Assembly (NCBI GenBank): GCA_904420095.1
Contig: CAJFUB010000008.1
Location: 1-64,000, forward strand
DNA length: 64,000 nucleotides
Source: an uncultured Clostridia bacterium
GTDB taxonomy: Bacteria > Bacillota > Clostridia > UBA1212 > UBA1255
Direction: 5' to 3'
The notes beneath the pieces are model-generated. The model saw only the letters and a list, made by a program, of their open reading frames with translations, was not told the origin of the DNA and did no database searches. Shown piece by piece: positions 33,528 through 43,688 of this stretch (its first letter is position 1; every line of letters starts with the position of its first letter). The position numbers and the translations under genes are program-made.

Positions 33528-35825
33528 ATGAAGAAAAGCTTATTCCCGGTAATCAAAGTCTTTGGAACGCTTTGTGCTGCGGCAGCATTGATGTTCGCGC
33601 TCTCTTCCTGCCAGGAAGAGGAAGAACCGTCCGCCACAGCGGCTCCGTCTACTCCGACTCCGGTGCAAAGCACGTTCAAGCCGGTTGTCGATATCATTTA
33701 TGACGAAAATGAATTTCAAATCGTAGACACGACAATTGTGGAATATATCGGTGACGGCGGAGACGTCAAAATTCCGGAAAAAGTCACCGCAATCGGCGAT
33801 ATGGCGTTCAGCGGCCGGTCCGACGTAACTTCCGTCGAATTTACGAAAGACGTTGTTTCCATCGGCGAGAAAGCTTTTGAAAACTGCACGGGCCTTACCG
33901 GCGTTTTCACGCCGCCTTCCAACCTGGCATATATCGGAGACTCTGCGTTCGCCGGCTGTACCGGGATTACGGAGGTGGAACTCCAAAACAAACCCATGAC
34001 GGTCGGAACCCATATTTTTGAAGGATGCACATCGCTTCAGAAGGTTATCATTCCGAAAACAATGGGAACGATTCCCGATTACACATTTTACGGCTGCAGT
34101 TCACTAACCGACGTTACGATTGATAACGATATTACGGCAATCGGAGACCATGCATTCGACGGCTGTACAAGCCTCGCCGCGTTCAAGTTCCCCACGAAAA
34201 CGACATCGGTCGGCGATTATGCGTTTAAGGACTGTACCGCTCTTTCCGATATCACGTTTGAAAGAGCCCTCGAAAGCATCGGTTATTTGACGTTCAACGA
34301 TACCGCATGGTTTAAAGCGCAGATAGAAGCGCAGAAATCGGCCGCGCCTGCGGAGGAGACGCAGGAAGTCAACAAGGACGAAAACAAATATGTAATCGTA
34401 GGACGCGACATCATTATTTACTATATCGAAAGCAGCTCGGACGGAAATAACATTACTCTGAATATTCCGGAGAAGGCTTACGGAATTGCCGACGGCGCTT
34501 TCGATCACTGCATTGACAAAATTTCGGCGGTAAACTTTACGGCCGGCAGCAATATGGTCACCATCGGCGAGGGCGCTTTCAAGAACGCCGTAAGACTGAG
34601 CCGATTTGATTTACCGTCCAAGGTTACGGTCATCAACGACGAAGTATTCAGCGGCTGTACGAATCTGACGACGTTCACCGTTTCCAGCATGCTGACGTCG
34701 ATCGGCAACGAGGCTTTTTATAATTGTGCGAGCTTAACGTCCATATATCTTCCCGATGACATTACGACGATCGGAGACTCTGCGTTTCAGGGCTGCCGTT
34801 CGCTTACAAGCGTTACACTGCCGGACAATATTACGGATTTGGGCGATTACGCTTTTAAAGACTGCGAGAGCGCAGAGGAATTCATCATTCCGCTGAAGCT
34901 TGCCAACGTCGGTGTGCAGGCGTTCGACAATACAAAATGGTATGCCGATCTCAGCGTTTACGAGGAAGCTCCTACGGAAAATCAATTTCATATTTACGGA
35001 GACGGCATTCTGATCAAAGCGGATATCGTTGATAATACCAATATCGTAATTCCGGAAAACGTCAAATCCATCGCCGCTTTCACGTTTACCGATTGGGGCC
35101 AGATCGATGATCGCGAGTTTTACAATTCAAAGCTTCCGAAAAGCATCACCATCCCCGACGGAGTGACTTCTATAGGAGATTACGCGTTCTATTTCTGCGA
35201 AAATCTGGAAACTATCTTCATCTCAGATACTGTTACAAATATCGGAGAGAAGGCGTTCTATGGCTGTAAAAACCTGAAGGTTATTAATATTCCCAATAAT
35301 ATTACGGAAATTAAAGATTATACCTTCTACGGCTGCAGCTCTCTGGCTGCAATCATACTCCCCTCTAATCTTACAGCAATCGGGAAATATGCGTTCTACG
35401 ATTGTTATGAACTGGAGGAAATCAATATTCCGTCTTCCGTTTCTTCCATCGGCGAATTTGCGTTCACCAATACGAATTGGTTCCATTATAATACGGACAG
35501 CGAATTCATTGTGGGAGATGGAATTCTGCTGAAGGTAACTCCCGTATCCCAGAATATTGTGCTTTCTTCTTCCATCAGATCCATTGTCGGCGGCGCCTTT
35601 GAATCTGCCGGTATCGAGCAGCTCACCTTGCCGGCTTCTGTGACCGCTATTCCGGATTATGCCTTTTCTGGATGTACTAATCTGTCGGAAGTCACATTCC
35701 GCGGGACAATTACGTCTGTTGGCAGCCGTGCCTTCAACGGATGTACAAAGCTGGAAAGCGTTTCGATTCCTGCCGGAGCGACGGTAGCCGACGACGCATA
35801 TGTAAATTCCGGTTTAGATCAATAA
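33528..35825 (+). CDS. BspA-type leucine-rich-repeat surface lipoprotein
   Basis: A 765-residue lipoprotein. The signal peptide ends in ALMFALSSC. A short Glu/Pro/Thr linker is followed by about 25 repeats of the BspA/LRR_5 type, with the pattern IGDxAFxxCxxLTxVxLPxxVTxI. Three longer inserts near DTAWF, NTKWY and NTNWF interrupt the array at regular spacing. BspA-type proteins bind host or bacterial surfaces in gut and oral species. It starts behind GGAGG and has its own promoter and terminator. Confidence 0.85.
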   Translation: MKKSLFPVIKVFGTLCAAAALMFALSSCQEEEEPSATAAPSTPTPVQSTFKPVVDIIYDENEFQIVDTTIVEYIGDGGDVKIPEKVTAIGDMAFSGRSDVTSVEFTKDVVSIGEKAFENCTGLTGVFTPPSNLAYIGDSAFAGCTGITEVELQNKPMTVGTHIFEGCTSLQKVIIPKTMGTIPDYTFYGCSSLTDVTIDNDITAIGDHAFDGCTSLAAFKFPTKTTSVGDYAFKDCTALSDITFERALESIGYLTFNDTAWFKAQIEAQKSAAPAEETQEVNKDENKYVIVGRDIIIYYIESSSDGNNITLNIPEKAYGIADGAFDHCIDKISAVNFTAGSNMVTIGEGAFKNAVRLSRFDLPSKVTVINDEVFSGCTNLTTFTVSSMLTSIGNEAFYNCASLTSIYLPDDITTIGDSAFQGCRSLTSVTLPDNITDLGDYAFKDCESAEEFIIPLKLANVGVQAFDNTKWYADLSVYEEAPTENQFHIYGDGILIKADIVDNTNIVIPENVKSIAAFTFTDWGQIDDREFYNSKLPKSITIPDGVTSIGDYAFYFCENLETIFISDTVTNIGEKAFYGCKNLKVINIPNNITEIKDYTFYGCSSLAAIILPSNLTAIGKYAFYDCYELEEINIPSSVSSIGEFAFTNTNWFHYNTDSEFIVGDGILLKVTPVSQNIVLSSSIRSIVGGAFESAGIEQLTLPASVTAIPDYAFSGCTNLSEVTFRGTITSVGSRAFNGCTKLESVSIPAGATVADDAYVNSGLDQ

Positions 35826-35836
35826 CTGAATAAAAA

Positions 35837-35873
35837 ACGAAAAAGAAGCGGCGTCAGGCCGCTTCTTTTATTA
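35837..35873. terminator. bidirectional intrinsic terminator
   Basis: A 10-bp perfect stem (35843-35852 with 35858-35867) with a 5-nt loop, A-run before and T-run after. It includes the last codons of the convergent spoIVB gene. Confidence 0.85.
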
Positions 35874-36960
35874 TTCCCGCATTTTCATGCATGTCGCTTG
35901 TCATACTGTTATACATCGTATCAATCATCGACATTGCAAATATTCCGTAGCCAATCTGAGGATCATTGATCATAACATGCGTTACCGCTCCGGCGAATTT
36001 ACCGTCTTGTATGATCGGGCTTCCGGACATCCCCTGTACGATTCCGCCCGTTACGCTTAAAAGCCTTTTATCTACGATTTTGATATTAAAGCTTTTGGTC
36101 CCGTCGCTGCTGCCTTTGTTGATCTGCGTAATTTCGATATCATATTGCGTCAGCTTTCCGTCGATGGCAGAAGTCATAATATAAGCGCTTCCCTTATGGA
36201 TTTCCGAGTTGTTTGCAACAGCAAGTCTGCAGAATTCTGTAGAAGCGTCAAGGAACGTTCCTTCTTCAAGGGATCCGTAAATGCCCGTTTCGCAGTTTAC
36301 GGATACGTTTCCGATCACATCGCTGGATTCGTTAAAATAGCCCCTCAGTTCTCCGGGTGTGCCGGCAACGCCTTTTTTTATGCCCGTAATTTCCGCTTTT
36401 TGAAGCGAACCGCCGGATATCTCATACTTGGTGCCGTTATCCGTGATTGCATGGCCCAACGCGCCGTACATGTGACATTCTCCACTGTAAAATGTCAAAG
36501 TACCAATCCCGGCGGCCGTATCCTTTGCCCAGATACCCATTCTATAATGTTTCGTTTCACTGTCACGGCAAAGCCGGATCGTTTTTTCCGACCGTCCTTC
36601 GCTGTTTTCTATCGTTACTTTCGCAGAAGACGTGCTGAGCTTGTCAAGCACCGCCTGCATATCGTCCACCGAATTAACGGGGATCCCGTTAATCGCTATT
36701 ATTCTGTCACCTTCCGAGAACCCGGAATCTTTTGCAGGAGAAGCATACGAATTGTCATCCGTCATAAAGCCCATAAATCCCGTTATGATAACGCCGTGGG
36801 ACTTCAGCCTGATTCCGACGGGTGTACCGCAAACCACCACATATAAAGGCTTATCACCGCTGCCGGCGCGGCTGCTCTGCGCAGTAACACCGGAATTGCC
36901 GAAAAGGCATACAGCAAGAAAAATAATTACAACAGCCCTGATCTTTTGAGGTGTTTTCAT
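35854..36960 (-). CDS. spoIVB: SpoIVB family S55 serine peptidase
   Basis: A 368-residue sporulation protease that, in the forespore, triggers pro-sigma-K processing. It has an N-terminal membrane anchor (about 6-27), a PDZ domain (about 75-140; GFSEGDRIIAINGIPVNSVD), and the S55 catalytic domain with GALGHAIT (His) and QGMSGSPIIQDGKFAGAV (Ser). The start is ATG 36960 after GGGAGG; the open frame upstream of it is not used. It ends the block asp23 to recN. No clear promoter was found in the 105 nt after recN. Confidence 0.92.
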   Translation of the reverse strand: MKTPQKIRAVVIIFLAVCLFGNSGVTAQSSRAGSGDKPLYVVVCGTPVGIRLKSHGVIITGFMGFMTDDNSYASPAKDSGFSEGDRIIAINGIPVNSVDDMQAVLDKLSTSSAKVTIENSEGRSEKTIRLCRDSETKHYRMGIWAKDTAAGIGTLTFYSGECHMYGALGHAITDNGTKYEISGGSLQKAEITGIKKGVAGTPGELRGYFNESSDVIGNVSVNCETGIYGSLEEGTFLDASTEFCRLAVANNSEIHKGSAYIMTSAIDGKLTQYDIEITQINKGSSDGTKSFNIKIVDKRLLSVTGGIVQGMSGSPIIQDGKFAGAVTHVMINDPQIGYGIFAMSMIDTMYNSMTSDMHENAGIIKEAA

Positions 36961-37065
36961 GATTTGACCTCCCTTACAAAATTTTGAGAATGCAGCGCGC
37001 TTTTCCGCCGCACGCTCTGTATTGTAAGTTGTCCGCAAAGCTGTTTTTATATACTGTTACAAAAT

Positions 37066-38778
37066 TCAATTAGTCCGGAATTTGGCAACGAGTTCTCTTG
37101 CATGCACCGCCGTGATTTCCGATTCAGCATCTCCGTCTAAAAGCCGTGAAATCTCGCGGATTTTCGCTTCTTCGTCCAGCGCTTCGACTGTCGTATGCGT
37201 AGAAGTTCCGTCAAAGCTTTTCCGAATATATATATTATGATCTGCTGCCGCCGCAATTTGCGCATGATGCGTGACACAAATTACCTGGTGATTTTTGGAA
37301 ATTGATTTCAGCTTCTGCGCTACGCTTTTGGCCGCCTTTCCGCTGATGCCCGTGTCGATTTCGTCAAAAATCAAAGTGGAAATTCGATCGGCATCTGCAA
37401 GAATCGTCTTGATTGCAAGCATAATTCGGGAAAGCTCGCCTCCGGAAGCGACTTTTGCGAGCGGCTTCAGCGGTTCTCCGGGATTCGCGGAAATTAAAAA
37501 TTCCACGGTATCCAAGCCTTCCTTCGTATAATTATAATACCCATTTTTATCTTTTTCATCATGAAAAAGAATTTCAGCCGAAAATTTCGCCTGATTCATT
37601 TCCAGACTTTCCAGCTCCGCCATAACCTGCTCGCTGAGCCGTTTTGCCGCTTTAACACGAGTAAAATTCAAATCCTCACACAAAGCGTGAAGCGCTTCGT
37701 TTCGTTCCGCAAGCTGTTTGAGAATTTTGTTGACCGTTTCCTCCCCTGCAAGCAGCTCGTCCAGCAGTTTCTGCGTATCGGCGGCATATTGAAGGATCTC
37801 TTCTATGGTAGAGCCGTATTTCCGCTTCAGTTTATCAATGGTATGAATACGCTCCTGCGTTTCTTCCAGCTCGTTTTTATCAAAGGTGACACCGTCCGCA
37901 CAGGTACGCAGATCTGCCGCAATGTCTTCAAGCAAATACGAAACTTCATCGATCCGAGATAAAAGCTCCTGATATTCGCCGGCATATCCGGCAATCGTTG
38001 ACAAATAAGATCTGACGGCGCCCAGCTGATCCGATACGGAAGGATCGCTTCCATATTCCCCGCCGTTCAAAATCATTCTGGAGGCTTCCAGGGCTTCCGT
38101 AATTTTTTCACTGTTTGCGAGCACGGCCCGTTTCTCATTCAGCGCCTCATCCTCCCCTACGGAAAGACCGGCTCCTTCGATTTCTTCGATCTGATAGGTA
38201 TAGAGATCTGCAAGGCGTTCGCGCTCCTTCGGATCTCCGGAATACTTTTCCAGGGAACGATATCGTTCCTTGAATTCTCTTAAATCAATGTGATAGGTGT
38301 GCTTTAAGGCTTCGATTTCCGTACCGCCATATGCATCCAAAAGCTTGATATGCGTTTCGGCTTTCGCCAAAGATTGGTTTTCGTTCTGCCCATGAATATC
38401 GATCAAAAGCGTTCCCAGCTGTCTCAATGTAGATACGGCGGCGAGCCTGCCGTTGATTCGGCATACGTTTCTTCCCGAGGCAGAAAGCTCTCTTTGCAGA
38501 ATCAGCGTATGATCCTCTTCCTCTTCCATTCCGATTTCACTTAAAAAAGATGATACTTCAGGATCGTCGATGAAAAACACACCCTCCGTATAGGCCGATT
38601 CGCAGCCCGTTCGAATCAGCTCCTTCGAAGTTCTGAAGCCAAGCATACATTGGATGGAATCGATCAGAATCGATTTCCCAGCGCCGGTTTCACCGGTCAG
38701 GCAATTCATTCCATCCGTAAAATCTACGGTCAACTCATCAATCAACGCGATATTCCGGATGCGCAGCTGCATCAGCAT
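37066..38778 (-). CDS. recN: DNA repair protein RecN
   Basis: A 570-residue SMC-like ATPase for double-strand-break repair. Walker A is GETGAGKS (29-36), a long coiled coil occupies the middle, and the C-terminus carries VASGGELSRIMLAIK (signature) and STLIFDEIDTGISG (Walker B). The start is ATG 38778, 8 nt after GGAGG. It follows argR with a 19-nt gap, an order common in Firmicutes. Confidence 0.95.
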   Translation of the reverse strand: MLMQLRIRNIALIDELTVDFTDGMNCLTGETGAGKSILIDSIQCMLGFRTSKELIRTGCESAYTEGVFFIDDPEVSSFLSEIGMEEEEDHTLILQRELSASGRNVCRINGRLAAVSTLRQLGTLLIDIHGQNENQSLAKAETHIKLLDAYGGTEIEALKHTYHIDLREFKERYRSLEKYSGDPKERERLADLYTYQIEEIEGAGLSVGEDEALNEKRAVLANSEKITEALEASRMILNGGEYGSDPSVSDQLGAVRSYLSTIAGYAGEYQELLSRIDEVSYLLEDIAADLRTCADGVTFDKNELEETQERIHTIDKLKRKYGSTIEEILQYAADTQKLLDELLAGEETVNKILKQLAERNEALHALCEDLNFTRVKAAKRLSEQVMAELESLEMNQAKFSAEILFHDEKDKNGYYNYTKEGLDTVEFLISANPGEPLKPLAKVASGGELSRIMLAIKTILADADRISTLIFDEIDTGISGKAAKSVAQKLKSISKNHQVICVTHHAQIAAAADHNIYIRKSFDGTSTHTTVEALDEEAKIREISRLLDGDAESEITAVHARELVAKFRTN

Positions 38779-38797
38779 CAGGTTCACCTCCCGATTA

Positions 38798-39247
38798 TCA
38801 TTTTGCAAACCCCTTCAGCGTCAAGACTACGTCTTCTGCACAGGCGTCCGTACGGCATACAATCAAAAGCGCATCGTCACCCGCAATGGTTCCGAGCGTT
38901 TCGGACAGCTTCAGGGAATCGATTGCGGAAGCGACAGCCTGGGCCATTCCCGGCAGCGTCTTGATTAGCACCAGATTATTCACAGAATCAGCAGAAACAA
39001 AACCGTGCGTAAAGACGGGCATAAGCTGCTCTGGAATCGTAAGAGCCTGTCCTGCAAGCGGCGCATATTTTGTTTTACGGCTTTTTGCGGCAACCTTCAC
39101 AAGCTTCAGCTCCTTGATGTCGCGGGAAACGGTTGCCTGCGTGACATGAAAGCCTCTCTCAGCCAATCGTTCGATCAGCTCCTCCTGTGTCTCGATTTCT
39201 CCAGACGCTATGATCTCCAAGATCGCGCTCTGCCTCTTATTCTTCAT
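38798..39247 (-). CDS. argR: arginine repressor ArgR
   Basis: A 149-residue regulator. The N-terminal winged helix (1-70; ITQEEL-like ETQEELIERLAERGF, then TQATVSRDIKELKLVKV) and the C-terminal hexamerisation/arginine domain (GTIAGDDALLIVC) are both standard. The start ATG 39247 overlaps the end of nadK by 11 nt, so it is translationally coupled; AAGGAG lies 14 nt upstream. Confidence 0.94.
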   Translation of the reverse strand: MKNKRQSAILEIIASGEIETQEELIERLAERGFHVTQATVSRDIKELKLVKVAAKSRKTKYAPLAGQALTIPEQLMPVFTHGFVSADSVNNLVLIKTLPGMAQAVASAIDSLKLSETLGTIAGDDALLIVCRTDACAEDVVLTLKGFAK

Positions 39248-40103
39248 TGTGAATCCGCGCTCTCCTTTCCGAAGTCTTTCTGCGAAGCGCCTCATAAAAA
39301 TTAGGCGGATCGATCCGGATGATCCGGAGCTTATCCGCTCCCCTTTCGCATACTACTTTTGCGTCGGGGGCAATCTGCATGCTTGCATAGCCGTCGGCCG
39401 TCACATACATCTGGCGGTGCGGCCTGCAAAGGCGCATTTCTATCTTACTCGTGCTTCTGGCGATAATGGAACGACCGTCCGTATAATGTGCACAAATTGG
39501 CGTGATCACGATCACATCATTCCCCGGCTCCACAATCGGCCCTCCGGCGGAAAGCGAATATGCCGTAGATCCGGTCTGAGTGGAAACGATAATTCCGTCG
39601 CAAGGATAGGTATCCACAAACGCGCCGTTGATGTATAAGTCAATATATGCAACCTTGGAAAGCGTTCCGCGTGAAAGGACGCAATCGTTGATCGCCGATT
39701 TTTCAAACACGTTTTTCTCTCCGTCATTTACTGTAATGCGAAGCGTCATTCTTTCTTCAATGACATATTCGCCCTTCACAAGGCGCAGTACAGTCTTTTC
39801 CAGATCATTTTTCTCAAATTCCGTCAGCAGACCGAGCGTTCCCAGATGAAAGCCGAGTACGGGGAGCTCGCGGAGAATTGCAATTGCGGCGGTTTTCAGA
39901 AAGGTTCCGTCTCCGCCGATGCTGATCAGAAGGTCGGCGGAAGCCGCGGCGGAATCCTGGCGATAATCCGCGCTGTCAATCACGTTCCAGATCTCTCTTC
40001 CTGCCGATTCACGTCTGCTGATTTCCACAATCGCTTCGGTCAGAAGCTTCACGTAATGAACGCTTTCTTTTTTATTTTTATTGTATAAAAGACCAACTGT
40101 CAT
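39237..40103 (-). CDS. nadK: NAD kinase
   Basis: A 288-residue enzyme that makes NADP from NAD and ATP. Catalytic GGDGT is at residues 63-67, NDC follows in SAINDCVLSRG, and the C-terminal GSTAYSLSAGGPIV is characteristic. It overlaps argR by 11 nt. The tlyA gene ends 32 nt upstream, in keeping with the tlyA-nadK-argR-recN order in Clostridia. Confidence 0.94.
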   Translation of the reverse strand: MTVGLLYNKNKKESVHYVKLLTEAIVEISRRESAGREIWNVIDSADYRQDSAAASADLLISIGGDGTFLKTAAIAILRELPVLGFHLGTLGLLTEFEKNDLEKTVLRLVKGEYVIEERMTLRITVNDGEKNVFEKSAINDCVLSRGTLSKVAYIDLYINGAFVDTYPCDGIIVSTQTGSTAYSLSAGGPIVEPGNDVIVITPICAHYTDGRSIIARSTSKIEMRLCRPHRQMYVTADGYASMQIAPDAKVVCERGADKLRIIRIDPPNFYEALRRKTSERRARIHNEE

Positions 40104-40135
40104 GACGCACCGCCGAAAAACATTTTATGCATGCA

Positions 40136-40873
40136 TTATACATCAATTTTCAAGGTTCGTCTACAGACGCAGAAATATTCCGTATTCCCATCGCCCCCTT
40201 TTATCGGGGAAGAACAGATGCCCGTCACGGCAAAGCCTGAGCGTGCAATGAACTCTGCCGTTTCCTCTGCCGCCCTTCGTGCCGTTTCAGAATCTTTGAC
40301 GATTCCTTTTTTATTTAAGTTTTTCCTTCCGACCTCAAACTGCGGCTTTATGAGGCAGACCGCAGTGCCGCCTTCTTTCAGGAGTCTGTAAATATGCGGA
40401 ATAATGAGCCGAATCGAGATAAAGGATACGTCCGCGCAGGCAATATCGTATGTTCCCTCTCCGATTTTGAAGTCTCGAATATCCGTATCCTCATAAACCG
40501 CCGTTCTGACATCCTGCCGTATTTTTTCTGCAAGCTGTCCGTGCCCAACGTCAACACACGCAACGTGAGAAGCGCCGCTTTGCAGCAATACGTCCGCGAA
40601 GCCTCCCGTAGAAGCTCCGATATCGATTGCGGTCATATTATGCACATTTATTGTATATTTATCCAGAACATACGCCAGTTTCAATGCGCCTCTGCCAACA
40701 TATGGCACCGGATCCGCGTCACAGGCAACCGTATCCGATTCCGGGAAAATTTCACAAGACGGTTTCGTAATGATTTTTCCATTCACCCGGACGCAGCCCT
40801 CTTTTACCGCACGGACCGCACGGACTCTGCTGTCGTAAAGATGCTGCTGTGCAAGATATAGGTCTAGTCTCAT
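40136..40873 (-). CDS. tlyA: TlyA-type rRNA 2'-O-methyltransferase
   Basis: A 245-residue protein with an N-terminal S4 RNA-binding domain (about 1-60; RLDLYLAQQHLYDSRVRA) and an FtsJ/RrmJ-like methyltransferase domain with the SAM motif DIGASTGG (84-91) and LIKPQFEVG. TlyA methylates cytidines in 16S and 23S rRNA and affects capreomycin sensitivity. It overlaps dxs by 4 nt. Confidence 0.92.
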   Translation of the reverse strand: MRLDLYLAQQHLYDSRVRAVRAVKEGCVRVNGKIITKPSCEIFPESDTVACDADPVPYVGRGALKLAYVLDKYTINVHNMTAIDIGASTGGFADVLLQSGASHVACVDVGHGQLAEKIRQDVRTAVYEDTDIRDFKIGEGTYDIACADVSFISIRLIIPHIYRLLKEGGTAVCLIKPQFEVGRKNLNKKGIVKDSETARRAAEETAEFIARSGFAVTGICSSPIKGGDGNTEYFCVCRRTLKIDV

Positions 40874-42765
40874 ACTCTCTGCTCTTTCCGCAAAAGCTCT
40901 GTGCCGCGCAGGATTCGCGCCGCGATCCCCTCAGGATCCATTCCGGCCTTCTGATATAATTCCGCAACGCTTCCGTGGTCCAGCGGCTCCGCAGGGACGC
41001 CGATCGCCTCAAAATGCAGAGCGATGCCTTGGGATTCTAAAAGCATTGCAATGCGGGAACCAAAGCCCGCATCCGTCACGCCGTCCTCCGCAGAATAAAT
41101 CGCATCCGGCTTCCGATCCGCAATACACTTTAAAATTCCTGCTTCATCAAGCGGCTTCAGAAATCGAGCATGAAAAATCGTTACGTTACACTGTTTTCTG
41201 ACAAGCTGCGCGGCACGGATGCATTGATCCGTGATCTGGCCCAGAGAAACAATCAAAACGTTGGCCTGCGCCGTATTCTCCTGCGTTTCAAATAATACCG
41301 CGCCCTTTCCGTAAATCACGGGATTTCTAAGAACCGCCTGCAAATCTCCGGAGAAACGGTCCTGCGCCGGATAGCGGATTACAAAGGGACCCGCCGGAAA
41401 AGAGCCGGCGGAAATCCGCAGCATCTCGCGCAGCTCCTCGGCGCAGCATGGGGCACAAACAGATAGATTCGGGATGGAATTCAAATATGCGATATCATAA
41501 ACCCCGTGATGCGTTCTCCCGTCTCGTCCCGAGATTCCCGCCCGGTCCAATACGATCACAACGCGCAGCTTCTGGAGCGCGCAGTCATGCAGCAGCTGAT
41601 CATAGGCTCTTTGCATAAAGGTCGAATAGATTGCCACGTACGGTTTGATTCCTGCCGCGGCCATTCCTGCGGCCATTGTCACCGCATGCTCTTCTGCAAT
41701 CCCGACGTCGAAAAAGCGTCCCGGATAGCGTTTTCCGAATGTTTCCAGGCCCGTCCCGGAAGGCATCGCCGCCGTGACGGCTACAATGTCGGGATCCTGT
41801 TCTGCCAAAAGGCTCAGCTCCTCCGCCATCACTGCGGAGTAGCTTTGTCCCTTTCCCGCCTGATCCGAACGTGCGGACACACCGTGGTAAAAGCTTGGGT
41901 TTGCTTCGGCGTTCGCATAGCCGTGTCCTTTTTGCGTAATCACGTGCAGCAGCACGGGGCAATTCATATAAAACGCTTTGTTGAGAGCCTTTTCTATTTC
42001 CGGAATATTGTGCCCATCGACCGGTCCGATATATTTGACGCCGAGCGCTTCAAACCATTCTCCGGGGATGGCAAGCAGACGGAAGGCCGCTTTTAAGAGC
42101 TGGATTTTGCGAACGAGAAAATTTCCGATCAGCGGGATTTTTCCGATGATCCGTTTCACGTTTTTCTTAATTCTGATGTAGGATTTACCGGTGCGTATTT
42201 TTCCAAGATATTTTGAAATACCGCCGACATTTCGAGAAATCGACATGCCGTTGTCATTCAATATGAATACGACGCTGCTGAACATCCTTCCCGCATCGTT
42301 CAGGGCTTCGTAGACCATTCCGTTTGTAAATGCTCCGTCTCCGATTACAGCGGCCACCCGATATTTCTCTCCTTTAATATCCCGTGCGCGCGCCATGCCG
42401 ACTGCTGCGGATACGGAAGTGGAGCTGTGTCCCGTATCGAAGCAGTCCGCTTCACTTTCCTCGCGCTTTGGGAATCCGCTGATCCCGTCCAATTCCCGAA
42501 GCGTGTCGAATTCTGCGTTTCTTCCGGTTAAAATTTTGTGCACATAGGACTGGTGTCCGACGTCCCAAATGACTTTATCACGGAAGGGATCCAAAACACT
42601 GTAAAGCGCAATCGTCAGCTCGGTCACACCAAGATTCGAGGCCAGATGTCCGCCGTTTTTTAAAATGACGGAAACAAGACGGCTCCGGATTTCCTCAGCG
42701 AGCAGCTTTTTTTCTTTTTGCGTGAGTTTTTTAAGGTCTTCCGGAGAATGAATCCGTTCCAGCAT
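40870..42765 (-). CDS. dxs: 1-deoxy-D-xylulose-5-phosphate synthase
   Basis: A 631-residue thiamine-diphosphate enzyme, first step of the non-mevalonate isoprenoid pathway. Markers are WDVGHQSYVHKILTGR, the ThDP loop GDGAFTNGMVYEALN with DNGMS, and the pyrimidine-domain DVGIAEEHAVTMAAG. The start is ATG 42765, 11 nt after GGAG. It shares one nucleotide with the ispA stop (TGATG), so the two isoprenoid genes are coupled. Confidence 0.95.
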   Translation of the reverse strand: MLERIHSPEDLKKLTQKEKKLLAEEIRSRLVSVILKNGGHLASNLGVTELTIALYSVLDPFRDKVIWDVGHQSYVHKILTGRNAEFDTLRELDGISGFPKREESEADCFDTGHSSTSVSAAVGMARARDIKGEKYRVAAVIGDGAFTNGMVYEALNDAGRMFSSVVFILNDNGMSISRNVGGISKYLGKIRTGKSYIRIKKNVKRIIGKIPLIGNFLVRKIQLLKAAFRLLAIPGEWFEALGVKYIGPVDGHNIPEIEKALNKAFYMNCPVLLHVITQKGHGYANAEANPSFYHGVSARSDQAGKGQSYSAVMAEELSLLAEQDPDIVAVTAAMPSGTGLETFGKRYPGRFFDVGIAEEHAVTMAAGMAAAGIKPYVAIYSTFMQRAYDQLLHDCALQKLRVVIVLDRAGISGRDGRTHHGVYDIAYLNSIPNLSVCAPCCAEELREMLRISAGSFPAGPFVIRYPAQDRFSGDLQAVLRNPVIYGKGAVLFETQENTAQANVLIVSLGQITDQCIRAAQLVRKQCNVTIFHARFLKPLDEAGILKCIADRKPDAIYSAEDGVTDAGFGSRIAMLLESQGIALHFEAIGVPAEPLDHGSVAELYQKAGMDPEGIAARILRGTELLRKEQRV

Positions 42766-43688
42766 CAATACGTTCGCTCCAAAAGAAAAAATGCAAGCTC
42801 TTTCAAAAAGGCGCATGCGTCCTGCGCCTGAGCTCCCGTTTGCAGGCTGATGAGCTGGTCGCAGGCGGCAAGAGCCCGGTTCGTAAGATCTTCCAGAAGC
42901 GTTTTGCTCCGCTGTATTCCGTAAAGCGTGACAAAGGTCGTCTTTCCGTCTTTTGCATCACTGCCTGTCGCTTTTCCCAAAACGCTGATATCGCCTTCAA
43001 CGTCCAGAATATCGTCCTTGATCTGGAAGGCAAGGCCGATCGTATCCGCATATTCCAGCAGCAGCGCTGCAGACCTCGTCTCTTCTGCGCCAGCGACGGC
43101 GGCTGCCGCAAGAACAGGAGCCCGGAGCAGCGCTCCCGTTTTTCTTTCGCAGAGATAACGCAGCTCGCTTTCAGAAATAGCACGCGTTTCTGCGTCCAGA
43201 TCCACGATCTGTCCGCCGATCATGCCCTCCGTTCCTGCGCTGAGCGCGATATGGCGGATCGCTCTCAAGCCGCGCTTCGGATCTTCCAGTGCCAGCGCTC
43301 CTTCCGCCGCGATTTCAAATGCCATCGTCAGCAGCGCATCCCCGGCAAGAATGGCCGTGGCCTCTCCAAACTTCTTATGGCAGGAATATCGGCCTCTCCG
43401 GTAATCATCGTCGTCCATGGCCGGCAGGTCGTCATGGATCAGCGAATAGGTATGTATCATTTCAATAGCGCAGGCAAAAGGCAGAATACGCGCTTCTTGC
43501 TCCCCCAATACCTGTCCCGCAGCAAGCGCCAGTACAGGGCGGATCCGTTTGCCGCCGGCAAGAAGACTGTAGCGCATCGCCTCGTATACGATTCCCTGCA
43601 AATTGTCCTTTTGACTGACTTTACTGTCCAGATAGGCGTTTATCAAATCCGCCTTTTGATGCAGGACATCTGAAAACCTGTTATTCAT
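42765..43688 (-). CDS. ispA: polyprenyl (farnesyl) diphosphate synthase
   Basis: A 307-residue all-helical prenyltransferase. The first Asp-rich motif is in HDDLPAMDDDD and the second is DDILD in QIKDDILDVEGD. The substrate-binding GGKRIRP is near residue 45. The size and motifs fit a short-chain (C15) synthase. Start ATG 43688 overlaps xseB by 8 nt; the frame is open upstream through xseB but only as a shadow. Confidence 0.93.
   Translation of the reverse strand: MNNRFSDVLHQKADLINAYLDSKVSQKDNLQGIVYEAMRYSLLAGGKRIRPVLALAAGQVLGEQEARILPFACAIEMIHTYSLIHDDLPAMDDDDYRRGRYSCHKKFGEATAILAGDALLTMAFEIAAEGALALEDPKRGLRAIRHIALSAGTEGMIGGQIVDLDAETRAISESELRYLCERKTGALLRAPVLAAAAVAGAEETRSAALLLEYADTIGLAFQIKDDILDVEGDISVLGKATGSDAKDGKTTFVTLYGIQRSKTLLEDLTNRALAACDQLISLQTGAQAQDACAFLKELAFFLLERTY

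Noticed and set aside
36145-36846. 233-codon plus-strand frame inside spoIVB
   Set aside because: Antisense shadow of a clearly identified gene, no binding site.
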